In this document: positions 43,477-57,300 of the stretch, one piece after another
Position numbering within the stretch: position 1 is the first letter of the stretch
Layout of the letters: the number at the start of each line of letters is the position of its first letter
Assembly: GCA_013433145.1 (NCBI GenBank)
Contig: CM024169.1
Span: 4,340,001 to 4,404,000, forward strand
Reading direction: 5' to 3'
Origin: Ascaris suum
Taxonomy: Eukaryota; Nematoda; Chromadorea; Rhabditida; Ascarididae
Length of the DNA: 64,000 bases
Made by a program: the position numbers and the translations under genes
The notes under the pieces: generated by a model
Seen by the model: the letters and a program-made list of their open reading frames with translations, nothing else
Told to the model about the DNA's origin: nothing
Databases searched by the model: none

Positions 43477-45976
43477 GCACAAGGAGCGGTTGATGGACGC
43501 ATATTATAGCGAGCAAGTCCTCCTTCTGATACCGCCAATGTATATACGGCGGCAGCACTAAGGATTTCGGTCAGCAACATTTCCGCATGAAAGATTAATT
43601 CCGCACTGGGTATATTAGGTGTTTAATGACACGGCGTTTATGGGAAAGAATAATGGAGCTGCCTCCGGCACATGTCAACAATATTTAGTCATCAATGTAC
43701 CAAAATGGCGATGCCGTGCGTTTCCGAAGCGATGATACCTAATGCGGAATTGTCTTCAGCGCCCAGCTGCCCATGCGCAAAACGGTTGGCCGAAAGTTTC
43801 CCAGCATCGCAACATTGCATCGTCACGAACAAGCGTTGAATTTTTTCTTCGTTGCCCCAATGAAGCCCTTATCCGCAATCAATAACATTTGATGCATTTG
43901 ACCAGGCTTTCTAAAGAAGCGTCGGTATCGTGTACAACTGTACGCATGATCACATCAAGATTCGTAATATTTTCTGCTTTGTTGCTCCTTTATCGAATAT
44001 ATGATTACTGTTGTCCTTAGAATTTTGCAGTATAAAAAATTTTCGATTCATGTTAGCAGATACACCTTCGAAAATTCTCATGCTGGCTCCCACGGCGGCA
44101 CTTTGCAGGAGCCTACCTGCGAGGAGCTCGTTCCCCCTTTCTCACCGTACTCTTTTGTCGAAGTCCCTCCCTTCTCCCTCAACCATGCTGTTTCGCAACG
44201 AAGACGTTCTCGGCAGAAGGCTAAATCTTCGTCTCGCAAGTGCAACTGTTTCCCACTACAACCCTACTTTCTCATCTTGGAACCTTTCTTCTCACCCTAT
44301 TTTCTCGTCGAGATCTTGCTTCTCCGCATCGATTCTCGACTTCATCCGTTCTCCTCCCTGCAAAAAATCGTCTCCATGCAACATAACATCGTCGCGTCAT
44401 TAATCGCTTCAAATATCTGCAGAAGCCATCTGAACCAAGAATACTTATTATGTATAAAAACACGCGGAAGAGAAGAGGTGCTGCCTTGCTTAGAATGCTA
44501 AAAACAAAACATTTCAGTATCATTTGCCGCTTTTGTTCGTCTAGTTCGCTCGTTACCGAGCAACACAAAAGGGTGACCGCATCTTATGCTGATGTTGGAC
44601 AGGTTACCGCCAATGGTATTCGATGAAAATTTTTCAATAAGAGTAGAAGATGTTGCAATGGGCATATCAAAGGCTCTCCACTGAAATGTTCGATGATTCA
44701 GTAAATGACTAATTTCTGTTTTCAACATGAAAGTTGTATCAGTGCAGTTCTAAATTTCATCTGATACTACAGATGTTTTTGCTTGTTCAGATGCTTTAAA
44801 CTGGATGTTCGAATACCTCTTATTCTTTGTTATATAAAGTTTGCTCAATCCTTTATACAGCACTCCACCTCAGTCTTTAATCTGAATTTCACCACCAACA
44901 CAACAGCTCTTAAGAAGTATATGTACAACTGATTCACGTGGTGGTTTTATAATGCCCTAACCAAATAATGATAAGCCCCATACTCTTTCCTGCATACACT
45001 GCTGTAAAAACCACTGCGTGAAAGCTTCTAGATCAGGCGCTGTAGCTTGACACTTTTTATTGCTGCAACTTCGTCATGCTTCCGAACGTAGTTTAGCCTG
45101 CTATCTTGTTGGACCGAACGAAATGATCCTTAGGAATTTTCGGGGTGAAATCTTTGTCATCCGTTGCTAAATAGCCTTCAGAAGCCGACGTCTTTCCTTG
45201 ACAGCAATCGATCTTTGTTTAGAGCTTTTCTTCACATTTAATTCGCCTCTAATCTGCTCCGCTTTGTCTCGGCTCTGATTTTCGACACCACTTCATTCTT
45301 CACTTTAAGATAGCAGGCTTTACGCTCTGAATAGTGAATGTTGTTACCTTGATGACTGGTTTTATGTTAGATATCGCTATTTTACAGCTTGTTTTAGCAG
45401 TGCAGCATTATGGTGACAAAGGAAGATAAAGACCAGTCAGCCGTACTTCCATCGATTGCAAGCAGATAAGCCTACAGCAGATAAATGTCTGCATAGAATA
45501 CGTCATGGTGGACACTGTAACTCTCTTTTGATGTCCTTTGAAATTGGATTATAGTAGAGAATATTATTCTCTTTTACGCGCGCCGAGACAAGATTTGGCG
45601 AGAGAATAGTGTGGTATTACGTTCGAAATGTGATGCTTAGAAATTACTCTAAATAAATCTTCAAGCTATCTTGGCCTAAACGTTTGAGGGGATTATGCTG
45701 GGTTTCTTTGAAGGAATGGGGGGGGGGGGGGGGATGGAAGAAAGAATGAAGGAAGGGGAAGTAAGCATGAACACCGATTTCGCTTCCACTTTTACCACAT
45801 CATAGTAACGGCGAAAAAGTTTAGAAAAAACTCAGCTCGCTGTCACGCTTGCACAACCTCGCATCAAGCGAAAGGAGTTTTGAAATTCTGTTTCATGCAA
45901 CGATCAACTTCAGTGTAGCCCATCTTATCAGTAGAACCCCATTTTTCCTTATTCTTGGGCACTTCCCTGCTGACAG
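43477..45976. other. No recognised gene apart from a duplicated short segment
   Basis: LINE-like coding sequence is no longer visible after 43476. Overlapping frames of 166 and 130 codons at 44001-44501 lie in a CT-rich region that lowers stop frequency; no domain is recognised. A G16 run lies at 45718-45733. Confidence 0.45.
44131..44335 (-). repeat. Duplicated ~50 bp segment with donor-like site
   Basis: On the minus strand two related segments (plus-strand 44131-44185 and 44283-44335) both read as gAGAAG...GActtCGAC-A-AAA-a-..GGTGAGAA. In the same relative frame they give EGEGRDFDKRVR and DAEKQDLDEKIG before GTGAGA. One copy also follows a good TTTTTTGCAG acceptor. This is consistent with a small tandem exon duplication on the minus strand, or with low-complexity CT/GA sequence. 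Confidence 0.35.
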
Positions 45977-46135
45977 CCACATTTCTATCTTTGGAGACAA
46001 ATGGTATCGCGGACTTCGCGAAAAAAGTAAAACCGAAAAAGAAAAAAAGAAAAGTAGAATGGGAAAAACGAAGGAGAACAAGTGAACAATGCCGTGAAAG
46101 CATAAAACGGCTATGCTGTGAAAATCCGGCGACAG
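45977..46135 (+). CDS. Candidate exon with PKKKKRKV nuclear-localisation-like motif
   Basis: The exon follows a TGCTGACAG acceptor at 45976 and ends at a strong donor, GACAG|GTGAGT, at 46136. Its frame reads LSLETNGIADFAKKVKPKKK and then KRKVEWEKRRRTSEQCRESI, so it contains PKKKKRKV, which matches a classical monopartite nuclear localisation signal. It ends in phase 1. A nuclear protein is the natural guess, but no DNA-binding domain is recognised. A second frame is open until just before the donor. Confidence 0.33.
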
Positions 46136-46403
46136 GTGAGTCATCACGCACTCCCAGATGCATGTGATGCCCATGCAGGCCCCTGACGCCGTTTCCTCTG
46201 ACCGCCGGGCACTCCCCCTTTCCACCGAAGACTTGCACCTCCGTTCACTGGATCACTTCGGTACCGGCATTCGCTTCAATTCCCTAGAGATGAGCAACCA
46301 CCCTTATCTCTGATGATCTTCATGCATAAAAGCGGGTACCGAAGGGTTTGGAGAGGAGACGCGACGAGCGGACGGACAGGGATCCGTCGAATCGACTCCG
46401 CAG

Positions 46404-46615
46404 GTCAACGGACCCGAAAAGCGTCGCCTCTGAGTAATCGCTCCAAAAGAGAAGTTCTCCCACGAGCGCCAACAAAGCAGCAATCAGACGTTCGCTTGCC
46501 GCTCAGTAGCGGCCTACATCAACGGAGCAAAAAAGCTCAACAGGTCCCACGTCTCGCGCATCGGCAACTGCGCACCTTAGCGTCACCTTCTTTTTCGTTC
46601 ACTTTATATTATCCT
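46404..46615 (+). CDS. Candidate second exon of the basic protein
   Basis: It starts after CTCCGCAG at 46403, in the phase left by the exon at 45977 (completing a glycine codon). It runs 70 codons to CCT|GTGAGT at 46616. It is rich in Arg, Lys and Ser (QRTRKASPLSNRSKREVLPR). It lies in a GC- and CpG-rich island (about 46110-46600) and within a 145-codon open frame (46313-46750). The acceptor is poor in T, and the island could instead be a promoter or a solo LTR with CATAAAAG as TATA box. Confidence 0.3.
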
Positions 46616-47010
46616 GTGAGTCCTCCTCACGACTTCCAAACGGCATTATCCACCCAGAAAAAAGAGGGCATCTCTCTTCTTCTTTCCCCTACAAATAGTA
46701 TTGAATATTATTGTTTTTGCTTGCTGCCGAGTTTCTCCCTCTTGATGTAATTTTATTGGTGTAATTAAATGAGCTCTGTCGTCTTCACATATGATTGCGC
46801 AAGCTCTCAAAACATTGCTCTTGTAACGAACCTTTGTTTACTTATTGCAGCCGCTGTTCTACTTTCACTCATTTCAACGAGCATAGGAATCTAAAGGTGC
46901 TCATTTTCTTTCGTTCTCACTGTGTTTTTAGAAAATTCCCACTCGTTTTCTTATAGATATATCAGTCGGAGATCACGGCTTTGTGTACCTTCTTATGTTC
47001 AAGTTTCCAG

Positions 47011-47127
47011 AGGAAGGCGCTGGTTACTGTCAAGAAGCTGGTTCTCGAATTGCCAGGCACTATGAATGATTTTTCAAAGGACTTCTTAAATAAACATTAT
47101 CGCTTCTGGACTGAAAATGATTTTTAG
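47011..47127 (+). CDS. Candidate last exon of the basic protein
   Basis: After an AGTTTCCAG acceptor at 47010 a phase-0 frame of 38 codons ends in TAG at 47125-47127 (RKALVTVKKLVLELPGTMND at its start). The phase agrees with the end of the exon at 46615. An alternative acceptor (TTCTTATAG near 46959) would extend the same frame upstream. No family is recognised, and I see no clear poly(A) signal just after the stop. Confidence 0.28.
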   Translation, partial: RKALVTVKKLVLELPGTMNDFSKDFLNKHYRFWTENDF

Positions 47128-50100
47128 GACAAAAATAGTCTAGATCTGTGCGGTCTTAATTCAGACTGTTGGTCCCTCCCCCTATCTTCTTTCCCTCTGG
47201 TTTAGGAGTGTTCAGAATTGCGTATTTGGAATCCCATTCATTGGTATTCATTCACTGCTAGCACCAACAACGGCTGCTTTGCGTGAGTGGCGAATTGACT
47301 GGCCGGTTGCTTCAAAAGACGCAAAAGCAACGCGTAGAATGGTTTAAAAAGTGAGACTAAAACAGCTGCAACTTCACGTCACCTATCACGGGATATTGTG
47401 CATGACGGCGTAAGTGTTAATTCACAACGATGAAAAGCATTCAGCTAGATCTCATTTGTGCCTTTATGCTAACTTATTTCTTCGTCATTTTACTTTCGAA
47501 TCTGAAAGAAGTTTGAAGTTTCTTTTTTGAATTTACTGGCGTTTTGATTTTCCACATTCTCTTATCAGCGATGCCCGTCTGAGTAATCCAGTTGTCGCAG
47601 CAACCATTCTTATAGTGATCCGAGCTAGTTACATATGTAGTAGACTAAATTGAGTCATTCACAAATGAACCCATCACGGAAAAATGTGTCGAACTGCAAT
47701 CACGGATTTTACTGCGATTTGATGAAAGGTGGCCCTATGACACTCCTCTGCACCGCCATGATGAGACAACTTTAATGCTTATCCGATTTTTGGTGCTGAA
47801 AGTTTTCTTCGACCGCGTACAAAGTCACGATTATCTGTTAATAAAGAATATCCATATGCCGCAACGAACGCTGATTCATCTCGTTTCGCTTCGTTTTTCT
47901 GAAGGAATATGGCCGCGACTTGTGAAGCATCGACAGGAGGTGTAACAAATATGAGTACGTAATGAAGTTATTTCGAAGAGGCGAATTATAAAAGATTCCA
48001 CTTCCGTTGCCTTCGAAGATACCGCCCAACAGGCGAACATCAGTGTGTTATTGATGTGTGACATTGCGCAATCAACAAATATTCCAAGCTGATGATTCGC
48101 TAGCAGAAGTACTTTCACCTAACGCTCTGAACTTCTGCTACGAGTTTAGACACCCAGCATTAGAGGAAAGAATCGAAAGAAAGACGTAATATTATACTTC
48201 TCTTAATGACGCCCGGAATAAACAACGAGCCACTTTCTCCACTCTGTATTTCCGTCACTACATCCGTATGTTCATATTTCAAATCTTCGGCATTCATCCA
48301 TGCGCATAACTAAAAGCTGGCTAAAATGAAATCCGTTGATGAAGACATACGCAGATCTTCTAAGAAGATCCCACTTGGCATCACGATCGGTCATGAAATG
48401 CTGTGAAATGCGAACCTGATCGCTGGTAAAATATGAGCCGACTGGCCATAAATGCATGCAAATTTTTAGACGCATGAAAGGTATCTCCTTTAAACCAGGG
48501 CACTTAGATTAACGCAACAAGTTGATAGCCGGTAAAGTGAATTGCCTCATTTTCAGCAAATTTCATAAATTCGGCTCTAGTGACCTCATACACGAACACG
48601 CCACGCATATCCAAATCTTTGGGCGCAGTCTCTGCGTAATGCGCACCTCTAATCTGATTTCACAAGAGCGCATAGAAATGTTGCTCTTCTGTGAAATTTT
48701 AATGAACGCATGTGTCAGCAAAAAGGTATGCAATTACTGCATACTGCTTGGGTTCGAAGTGCACATATCATGATAAATCATCTCAGTTGCCCTTTCAAGT
48801 TGATGCTAAGAATCGTCCCCATTCCTCTGAAAAGTCAAAATGAATAATTTGCCTCATTTCATTGTCTCATTTCATGGCTTGCCTGCAAAGCAGTCCCAGA
48901 GGCAAGTTTAGTTTATGGAATCCTCCACATTCATGAGTGCAAAGAACTTTTTCGATGCGGCTGCTTCACTCTTTGCAGCCTTTTAATTTCATCCAATTTG
49001 TCTCCGTTGCTGCACCTCGCATTCACTATCATTTAAACAACTGTGTCAGCGATCGGCTGAAGTAATTGTTCCGAGCGTTCGCGCAAGCATACTTGCAACG
49101 CATACATAACTAGGAGGTGGAACTGATTTCAAGGTGTTTACTGCTACCTATTTTTTGTTTTAATTCATGCGTACGTTGGTTAATGAGATCCGCGCGCAGT
49201 CTTGTTTATGCCTCTGAGCAACGACAAGTTCCGCCTTTGAAATCGACTATCAATGCTAACATTCCTTTTCAAGGATGCTTCAGAGTGTTCCCGTTCATAT
49301 TTTATAATCAATGAACTAAAATGTGCCATTCTAGCGAATCAACATTTAACGTGGTTTGTTCATTTCTTGAGTCTGATTAAATTCTCGAATTTCCTACTGC
49401 ATTTCTTTTTTCTATTTATATCTCTTTCAATGATAATTTGACTCTTTTATTTGTGCTCACCAATAACACATTTCATGCTGATTACTGCTTACTGCCAATT
49501 GCAAATTTTTTGCGTCTGAAAATTAACTGAACCCTTCTATGGAGGGAAGCTCTTCTTCACTTCTTATTGCTTGACAGAGTTCTACATATCTGTGAATCGA
49601 TCTCTTATGATTACAATGGACTGCCACTTCCAAATTCCAGGTTAAAGTTCCATGATGTACAATGTTTTCGCGGATTGTTGTTTTCGAATGCAAGCAGAAT
49701 GTTTTGAATAGTCATCTTGCAGAACATTCGATGGAATACCACAGCAATCAAAGCGAGCATAATCCCAGTATTACTGGTGCTCACTTGATTAACCCAGTAT
49801 TTCTAATTATCAGCAATCGAATAAGAACGTTTTTTTCGGATGCATCTTTTATTCGTGCTCCCTGTTTGTGATCGACATTGAACCCAAAGAATTTCCGAAT
49901 TTCGCTTTGATTTTTTCCGGGAAACTTATTTATCTATTAAGTTCTTCCTATGATTTCAAAAGCACATTTTTCCGCACTCAAATCAAATCAAAGTCAACTT
50001 CAGAGTGTCGATTTTGATTGAGTTACTAAGTTTTCCAACAGAGATAAGCACCTTCTCATGATAGGACGAAGGCGTTTTTTCAAGGTCACTTCACCACAGT

Positions 50101-51222
50101 GATTTCTTAATGTTTTTCCTTTATTCTCTTGAATATTCATTTTTCGCTATTTTAGAGAACAAATGTAGCTTTCTTATGCGCTCTTCTTGAAGGAAAATGG
50201 AAATTTTTCACGTGTAGTCGGATTTCTCTGTGCATCAGGCACTCAGAGAATGCTTTCATGTTTGCTTTCATGTAGAACCTAATGGAATGACAATTTTCCT
50301 TGAGTTGTTTCTCGCAGATTAGGGAGTTTTTCGTGCGATCTTGGAAAGCCATTTTTTCAGGACGATGAGAGCTATGCATTAATCAGCTCATCAAAGTTGA
50401 AGTGCAATTTTTCAGGATCGCTTTTCGACTCAACTCACAGACTTCATGTTTGCAACATTTTTGCATACGTAAACATGGCAAAAATTCACGAGAACCTTTG
50501 AAGAATCCACTCGCATATACATGAAATCGCTTTTCGTGAATTGTTCAATGTAGTTCAGATTGTTGATGCAACAAATATTTGCATGGATAGCGTAACAAGT
50601 ATTGCGTGAGATGTGAGGGAATTTTTCGAATGCCAATCTCCAACTTCAAAAATTCAGATGCAGTGAAAAAAATGCAGAAACTTTCCGTTTGAGGAAGTCT
50701 TGCCCCGTGAGCCCAAAATTTTGCAAAATCTTCCGCGAAAAAATTCACTGCCATTCAATTTTTCGAACAGCTCGCCGAAACTATTTTTAATGGTCGGTAA
50801 AACGCTGTTCTCAAGCGAGTGCGAACCTATATAACCCTCCGCGAATTGCTTTAACATGGGCCTAATGCAAATGACTTCATCCCACATCATTTTTAGCGTC
50901 AGTCACATGCTTTGGTATTCAAATAATGCAAAATGCGTGATGAAATATAGCACTAACATTCATACTAGATTAGATCAGATTGTAGTGCATTGCTGAATTT
51001 CATTGGAATAATTTTTTACCGATTTCCACGGGGCCATTTCAGGACAGCTCATTGCTGGAATCTTGATTGTACTAGACAAAACGTGATCCCTAGCAACTCA
51101 TTTATCAGCTATTTGCATATTTTGGACAACCGTACTCATTGCAAGATCTTCATCGCACAATGAGAAGGGCAGTTCCATAAGTTCTCTGAAAGGATGGGCC
51201 TATTACACTGATTGCATCAACT
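47128..51222. other. No recognised gene
   Basis: AT-rich sequence. Open frames are short and without recognised domains, and several overlap on opposite strands (for example 50545-50890 minus). I see no RNA gene. Confidence 0.5.
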
Positions 51223-51300
51223 TCCTTCCATGCTGTACTAAGTGGATAATGCAGCTACATAGGCGTAGCTGCATTATCCACTTAGTACAGCATGGAAGGA
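51223..51300. repeat. Perfect inverted repeat, 36 bp arms, 6 nt loop
   Basis: Arms 51223-51258 and 51265-51300 are exact reverse complements (tccttccatgctgtactaag... paired with ...cttagtacagcatggaagga) around the loop ataggc. In RNA this would be an uninterrupted 36 bp hairpin. It may be a recent inverted duplication, the tip of a palindromic mobile element, or a small-RNA precursor. It could also be a foldback artefact of sequencing or library making. Confidence 0.95.
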
Positions 51301-54300
51301 GAGCGAAATCAATGAAAAATATTTTTGAACAACATTCCCTGATCGTTTGGAAGATCTGACGAGACCTAAATTCCTTCTATTCAGGCGGTTAGCGTTAGTC
51401 TTCCCGCTGATTGACAAGAACACGAGATTCCGACTTAGTTCCCCTGATCCAAAGAAGATTTCTTGGATAGATACTACCCCATGTGGAGCGATCTTCTAGA
51501 TTTTATTTCTCAGATGAGCCATAATCAACAAGAAGGTTGAGGAATTCTCCTAATACGCCGAATCAAGCGTGGCGGTATATCGGGCCCAAGTCGCGTTTTT
51601 TACTTGAGCCGCAGCTACTGCAAAACACGAACCGCTTTCAACCGCAATGAGAAATCAAAACCGCGACTTTTCAAATTTCGCCATCCCACTATCATAGTAT
51701 GCGAGCATGTCATAACGCAGCACCATTTACTGCGAAACTCTCTTGCAGTAAAAGCAAGCGCTTTATCTATTCTCCAGTCTCCGCGAAGGCTCTCTCGAGG
51801 GTGTCCTTCTCTTCGAACACTCCCCGGAGCAGTTTTCAAAAAATCGACATTGAAATGAGGCGCAACCATACAAACTTGATCCACAAGCAATTATCTCATT
51901 TCCCGTACACAATGAAAATGGAATTTTGGGAGCTTTGGATAACGTTTAGAGAATAAGTCATTGGCGGCTAAAAAATTCGCATTCTACATTCGCCGTAGAA
52001 AGCAAAACTGGAAAAGCCGGATCCCATCCCCGATAACACAATCAAGGCAATCCGAAAAAATTGCTGTCCGAAAAAAACCTCTGTGGGTCATTCATTTCAC
52101 CCTATTATTGTGGACTCGTTCTTAAGGCAGCCGATTATAAGCAAGACCCCGCAGCTGGCAATAGTGATGTGAGTTTTCTACGAACAAGTCCACGAAAATT
52201 TCGGAATTTTCACGGAAATTCGTGCAAGCTAATTTCATCGAGAACATTTGATTAAACTTTATATCCATCGACCCAAAGGAATAAGAAAAAAATATTTATT
52301 GTTATTTGAAGTGTAAATGGTTTCTTTTTTTTAATTGCTATTATACTTGAACTTGTAAGGAAGAGGCTGCAACGAGCAAGTCCTTAGGCACAGAAAATAG
52401 GGGCATAATGGGGTAATATATAGACGAGAGGGATGCATGAAACTTTGAGTATGTTCATGTCTTGGCTCTAACTACCTGATTCAAGGTCCAAGTGAGTAGC
52501 GTAGGCATGGGACGGGTGAGCGGCAGGTTCCCCTCTCCATTCTTCTCTTCTCTTTTTCTCAGCAAACTATTCAGCTTATATGAGCAAAGTAACCGAAAAT
52601 TCGAGAACAGATGTCGCCAGGATTACACGTTTGCACCTAAATTCCTCTGTACTGTAGAAAAAATTTATTCCGAAGGACATGTCCTGAACTTCTTCGTCTA
52701 GCGACCTCTGCAAAGGGTTAAAAACAGTTTCAGATGGCCGTCCATAGTCGGTTTTCCTCACAGATGGCGTTCTCTTTCTTGGAATCATCCCTGTCCTCAT
52801 GCCTTTTTTGGAAAGTAATGTTTTCTTGCGGAGCGCTCGTGCACGCAACGAACTGAATGCGATATGAAAGAAATCTGATAGATGACTAATAGGGAGGGAG
52901 CGTTCTCTCGAGTAAGAAAATTTTTACGGCTTTTCACAGCCCATACGAAGAAGCTTCTTCGGCAAGCCACAAGAAATTGTGAATGCAGACATGTTCTTTC
53001 CAAATGCAATCAAAGAGAAACGCTATTCTTAAGCGTTCACTTTGCAGCAAAACCAGTTTGCGGGCAAAAAGAGTTATGATTTTCTCTCGATCTTATTCTG
53101 AAAGTGAAATTTTCGAGAATTTCATAAAATGAAATGAGACGTGCAAGACAAATGCAAATAACGCATCAACCTTGAACAGAGACTAAGCCATAATTTTCGC
53201 TCCGGAATAATAATGAAGAACGCAGATTTCCACTGTTCTGAAAAAAAAATTCCGCTGAGAGTGATTAGAAAATTCTGACCTTCATTAAAGAACGGGATCT
53301 AAGAGTTCTCGAATGTTCAGAATCTGATTTCGTAGCAAGAAGCCACCATCACAACTGCTTTATTGAACTCTTGCATGAGCTCTGACGCGAAATAGAAGTC
53401 ACTTTTGTCTATCATTGTAATTATCAGTTGATATTTTGCGATGGTGTGAACAATGTGAGCTCAATCTCCGTATATTTTAAAAGTTTATGATAGATTCACC
53501 TTGTTAAAAGTCCACTCGACTGACTTGGAGTGTTCCTGACATTCACGGCACTCGATAAATCATGGATAGAGCGACTCTTTCACACTATTTATATTTATAG
53601 TACAGAACATTATAATACAGAACTTTCAAATACATAAGAAATGACTTATTGAGTAGTACGGAGTGACGGTTATACCAAACATTATAATAATAGAAAACAT
53701 TCACACTAACGTGTCTTAATGTTTTAAACATTCGCTCTTATGACAACCAATGTCCGAAGATGCGCAAGGTTGCCGTTTTATGCACCTGCCACTAAACGCT
53801 GTGTGATCGCCTTTCGTCTACCTCGATAGTGCTGGAGTGCTTGTTATTCGTTGTCATTTTCAGGCGTGTTCAAAGCAAAATTCTGATGCCTTTTGCGTTA
53901 ATCAACATGCGCATAGGATTATTTACACATACTTCATTTGTTGAGCAAAATACCAACAACATCACACCTCATGTATATTTCAAATACGAATGAGCAATCC
54001 TTTGTTATCCATTCGCAATCCTTTTGTTGCCTACTGCCATTTCCTCGCATATAGGGGTCGATTTTATACTTTGCTCTCAAGGATCAGAACAAGTTCCTCG
54101 TTGCGCATAAGGAACTGTTTGCCTGGGTGCAAGAGCTCCCTTCGAAGGATGATAACTTTATATGCAGTTAACCGTGAATATGTGTTGTAAACAATACGGG
54201 ATGGCATTGTGTAGTAGACAGAACATTAAATAACGGCATAATGTGCCTGAGCGCATACGTACATAGAGTTGCCACGGTGGTGCTAGTTTCAGCTATGGAT

Positions 54301-57300
54301 AGCAAGCAAAAAAGAGCACCAACTCAAAGCTCATTCCATCGAAAGTATTCCACCTATCGTGCGGCACTCTTTAGGCCTATCGCGTAGTGAGGTAATTGTC
54401 TAAAGACTTTCTTCTCGTGTTTGATCAATCAACTGTTCGTCAAAATTGCAGCAAATCGTCACTGAGATTTCGCTATTTTCCTTTCGAAGAGATTGAGCAA
54501 TATTGGTGTGATCGGCGCCGAATTATAAATTGTAGCCATTTGTGCACTACGTTGTGCCCTTTAAAAGTTTCGCACTGGATCGTTACCTGCAGTGTTCCAT
54601 CTTCCTGAGAATAAACTGCAGGAGACGAGCTCGCAGTGTGCGCGCAGCAACTGAAGACAATGTGGAATTAGAAATACTGCAAGATCAAAGCTTTGCTATG
54701 TCACATTCGCTCATCTGACAGAAACTCAGAAAGATGATGGTGATTGTTTGCGCTGTAATTTGTGGTGTTATGAAGTCAGCCGTTATTAAACATATGTTCG
54801 AGGTTCTTTCTAGTCCCTAATGAAGTGAACTTAGCAACTGTTTGCATTTGTCTGTAAGATGTCAGGAACGAGATTTTTTGAAACGTCTGATCACCTAAAC
54901 ATCTCTGCTCTTATCGCCATTTTACGTAACAGCTTTTTGTTGGAAGAACGAGCATCTGATGTTCGAAGAACGGTTTGGAGCTTTTTTAGGCATACAAACT
55001 CCAGCATTTCATAAGAAACTTCAGCGCTTTCTTCTTCAGACGTCAGCGGATCATTTAAAAATGAGGTAAGAGCTTCGAGCTCTTCCTTGCAACGCTTTGA
55101 AAGCAGTGCCTATAATATGGCAGCTTGTCAAGTTATGGGTTATTTTTGTGAAGCGAGTCAGCAATTATTAAGCAAATGTTCGAGGTCTGGTAAATGCGAA
55201 AGAGGAGACTTGTCTCCTTTTTGGTGCATAAAGCCACTCCGTTTTATCCTCGCTACTAAAGATTCCACTGCATTGTGAAAACGAGCCCTCCTTAAAATCA
55301 CTACAAACCATCCTTTTGAACTGGCAGAAAGGATCCTCCTAATCCTTGCTTAGTACTCACATATCCTGTAGCCAAAGAATTTCATAAAATTTGTACCAGT
55401 TAGAATAGAAGCCGTGGAATATAAAAGCTTGAAAGGGAACTGATATTTTTTTTTTGAATATTTGAGAGGCCGGCCTTTTGTATGAGGGTTATCCTTCTTA
55501 TTTTGCTATATTTCGCTGACGTTTTATGATGTACTGATTGTCCGAACGCAGTGATTTGCTTTGGAACGGTGATGGAAACGGTTTTTTTGGGAATTGACCT
55601 TCCCTCTTAGACCGCTTCCTATTGATTTTGGGCAAATCGAATTCGTTGAACCTTCTTTCTTCGCCTCTAAATTTCCTTAGCCTTCCAGCCAACTGAACAT
55701 TCGGAGCAGAAAATATCTTAAGTAATAGTCTAATACTGTTCCTTCCATAATTGAGTTTCTCCTTCCATAAAGGCTTGTAAGATCTGTTTTGATCACTTCA
55801 GCTCAAAAAGTATTTATTCCACCGTCGATTCGTTGCGCCACTCACTAACCCTTCAGCTCTCAAACAAGGTTTAACGCTCATCCTTTCCATTTTGATGAGA
55901 GGTAATCCGTGAGGTATCGCGGAAGAATTTGTCGAACCTTTTATCCAGTGCCACAAGCGTTCTCAACAGATGTGAGTTCTTTTGAAATAGCATTGCGTAC
56001 CGCTGACTCACTGCTCCGATTTGAAAGTTTAACTTTTTCATTCTAAGAGCCCGATACAAATAGAAGGAGCAATGCTTTCTGAATATTATTTACTGAAATG
56101 AGTTCGTTTATTGTGGACCCTATGGAATTTTCAATCCTTTCATTATATATAGTCGCCTTCATTCTATGTATCTCCAACGTGACTTATAATTATTCCTTGG
56201 TTCGCACGTTCATCTTTGTTCAAAGCAAAATTAATCTTCACGCTCGCTCTCAGCGCCGTAAATTGGCGAACGAAGATTACTGCGGTGTTACATCGATATA
56301 TTCACGATATAATAAACATGGATTCCTCAACTCCACATTGCATCCACTCAATTTTCACTGTTCTATGTTTCGTGCTCATTAACGAAGATGTCTTGACATT
56401 GGTTTGATGTTGCCTTTACAGCGCCATTCTGCTTTACTTCAAGAGAAACGATTGCATTTCTTCTCAGGATGCAATTTATATGCACTTGCAACCCGCTACA
56501 AGACATAAGTATCATTTTAAAAGTACCTTTTGGCGCCATAATTGGAATACTGTCTGCCTTCCACGTCCATATACCCCTCCTCCAACATCTGCTACACCTC
56601 AGTGATTACCGGCTGTGCCACAAAGAAACATTTCCACCACGCACTATACTGGTCGCTATGAGCTAGTTGAGATTGCTAGATTTGCGCAGTTGACCTCATT
56701 AGAAACAGGCACGGTTCACGGCATTCTCCTTGAGACTGCTTTGCCAACGTGTAATGTTTTGGGTATTCAGTTTCAGTATTTTCTATTCTCTCGATTTATG
56801 TATCACTCTTCTAGGCATTGTGCACTTTAATTGTATTAAAAACCTTCGATGAAAAGGATTTTTTTGGACTTTCTTGTTGTCTGTTCATTTATATAATGCC
56901 ATCATTTATTTTCAACATTTTTTCGACACACTAACATTAGATGAATATCGCGAAAAACATTAGCAGTTTCTTTGAATAAGCCAGAAAATGTTATTCATCA
57001 ACTATTTCGGTTGTTCTGTTATTTTGGAGCAAGAATAAATATACTGTTTGGATCGTTTCTATGAAAAATGTTGTACTACGCGATCAAGACTTCATCGCAA
57101 GCTGTCTGTATATGATGAACGGCATATTTTAGGCAGAGATGTATGCAAAGTTTGGAGTGAAAATTTGCGTGATAATGCAAATAACATAGAAATGGAGCAG
57201 AATTTGAGAAAGGTCAACAAAGCTTATCAACCTATAAAAAATATCAATTAGAAAGTTCGGCACAACCTTAATAGAAGTAATTACGCCACAAAACCGATTC

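Noticed and set aside
44001..44501. 166-codon plus-strand open frame
   Set aside because: It lies in CT-rich DNA where stops are rare, a second long frame overlaps it, and no domain or splice structure supports it.
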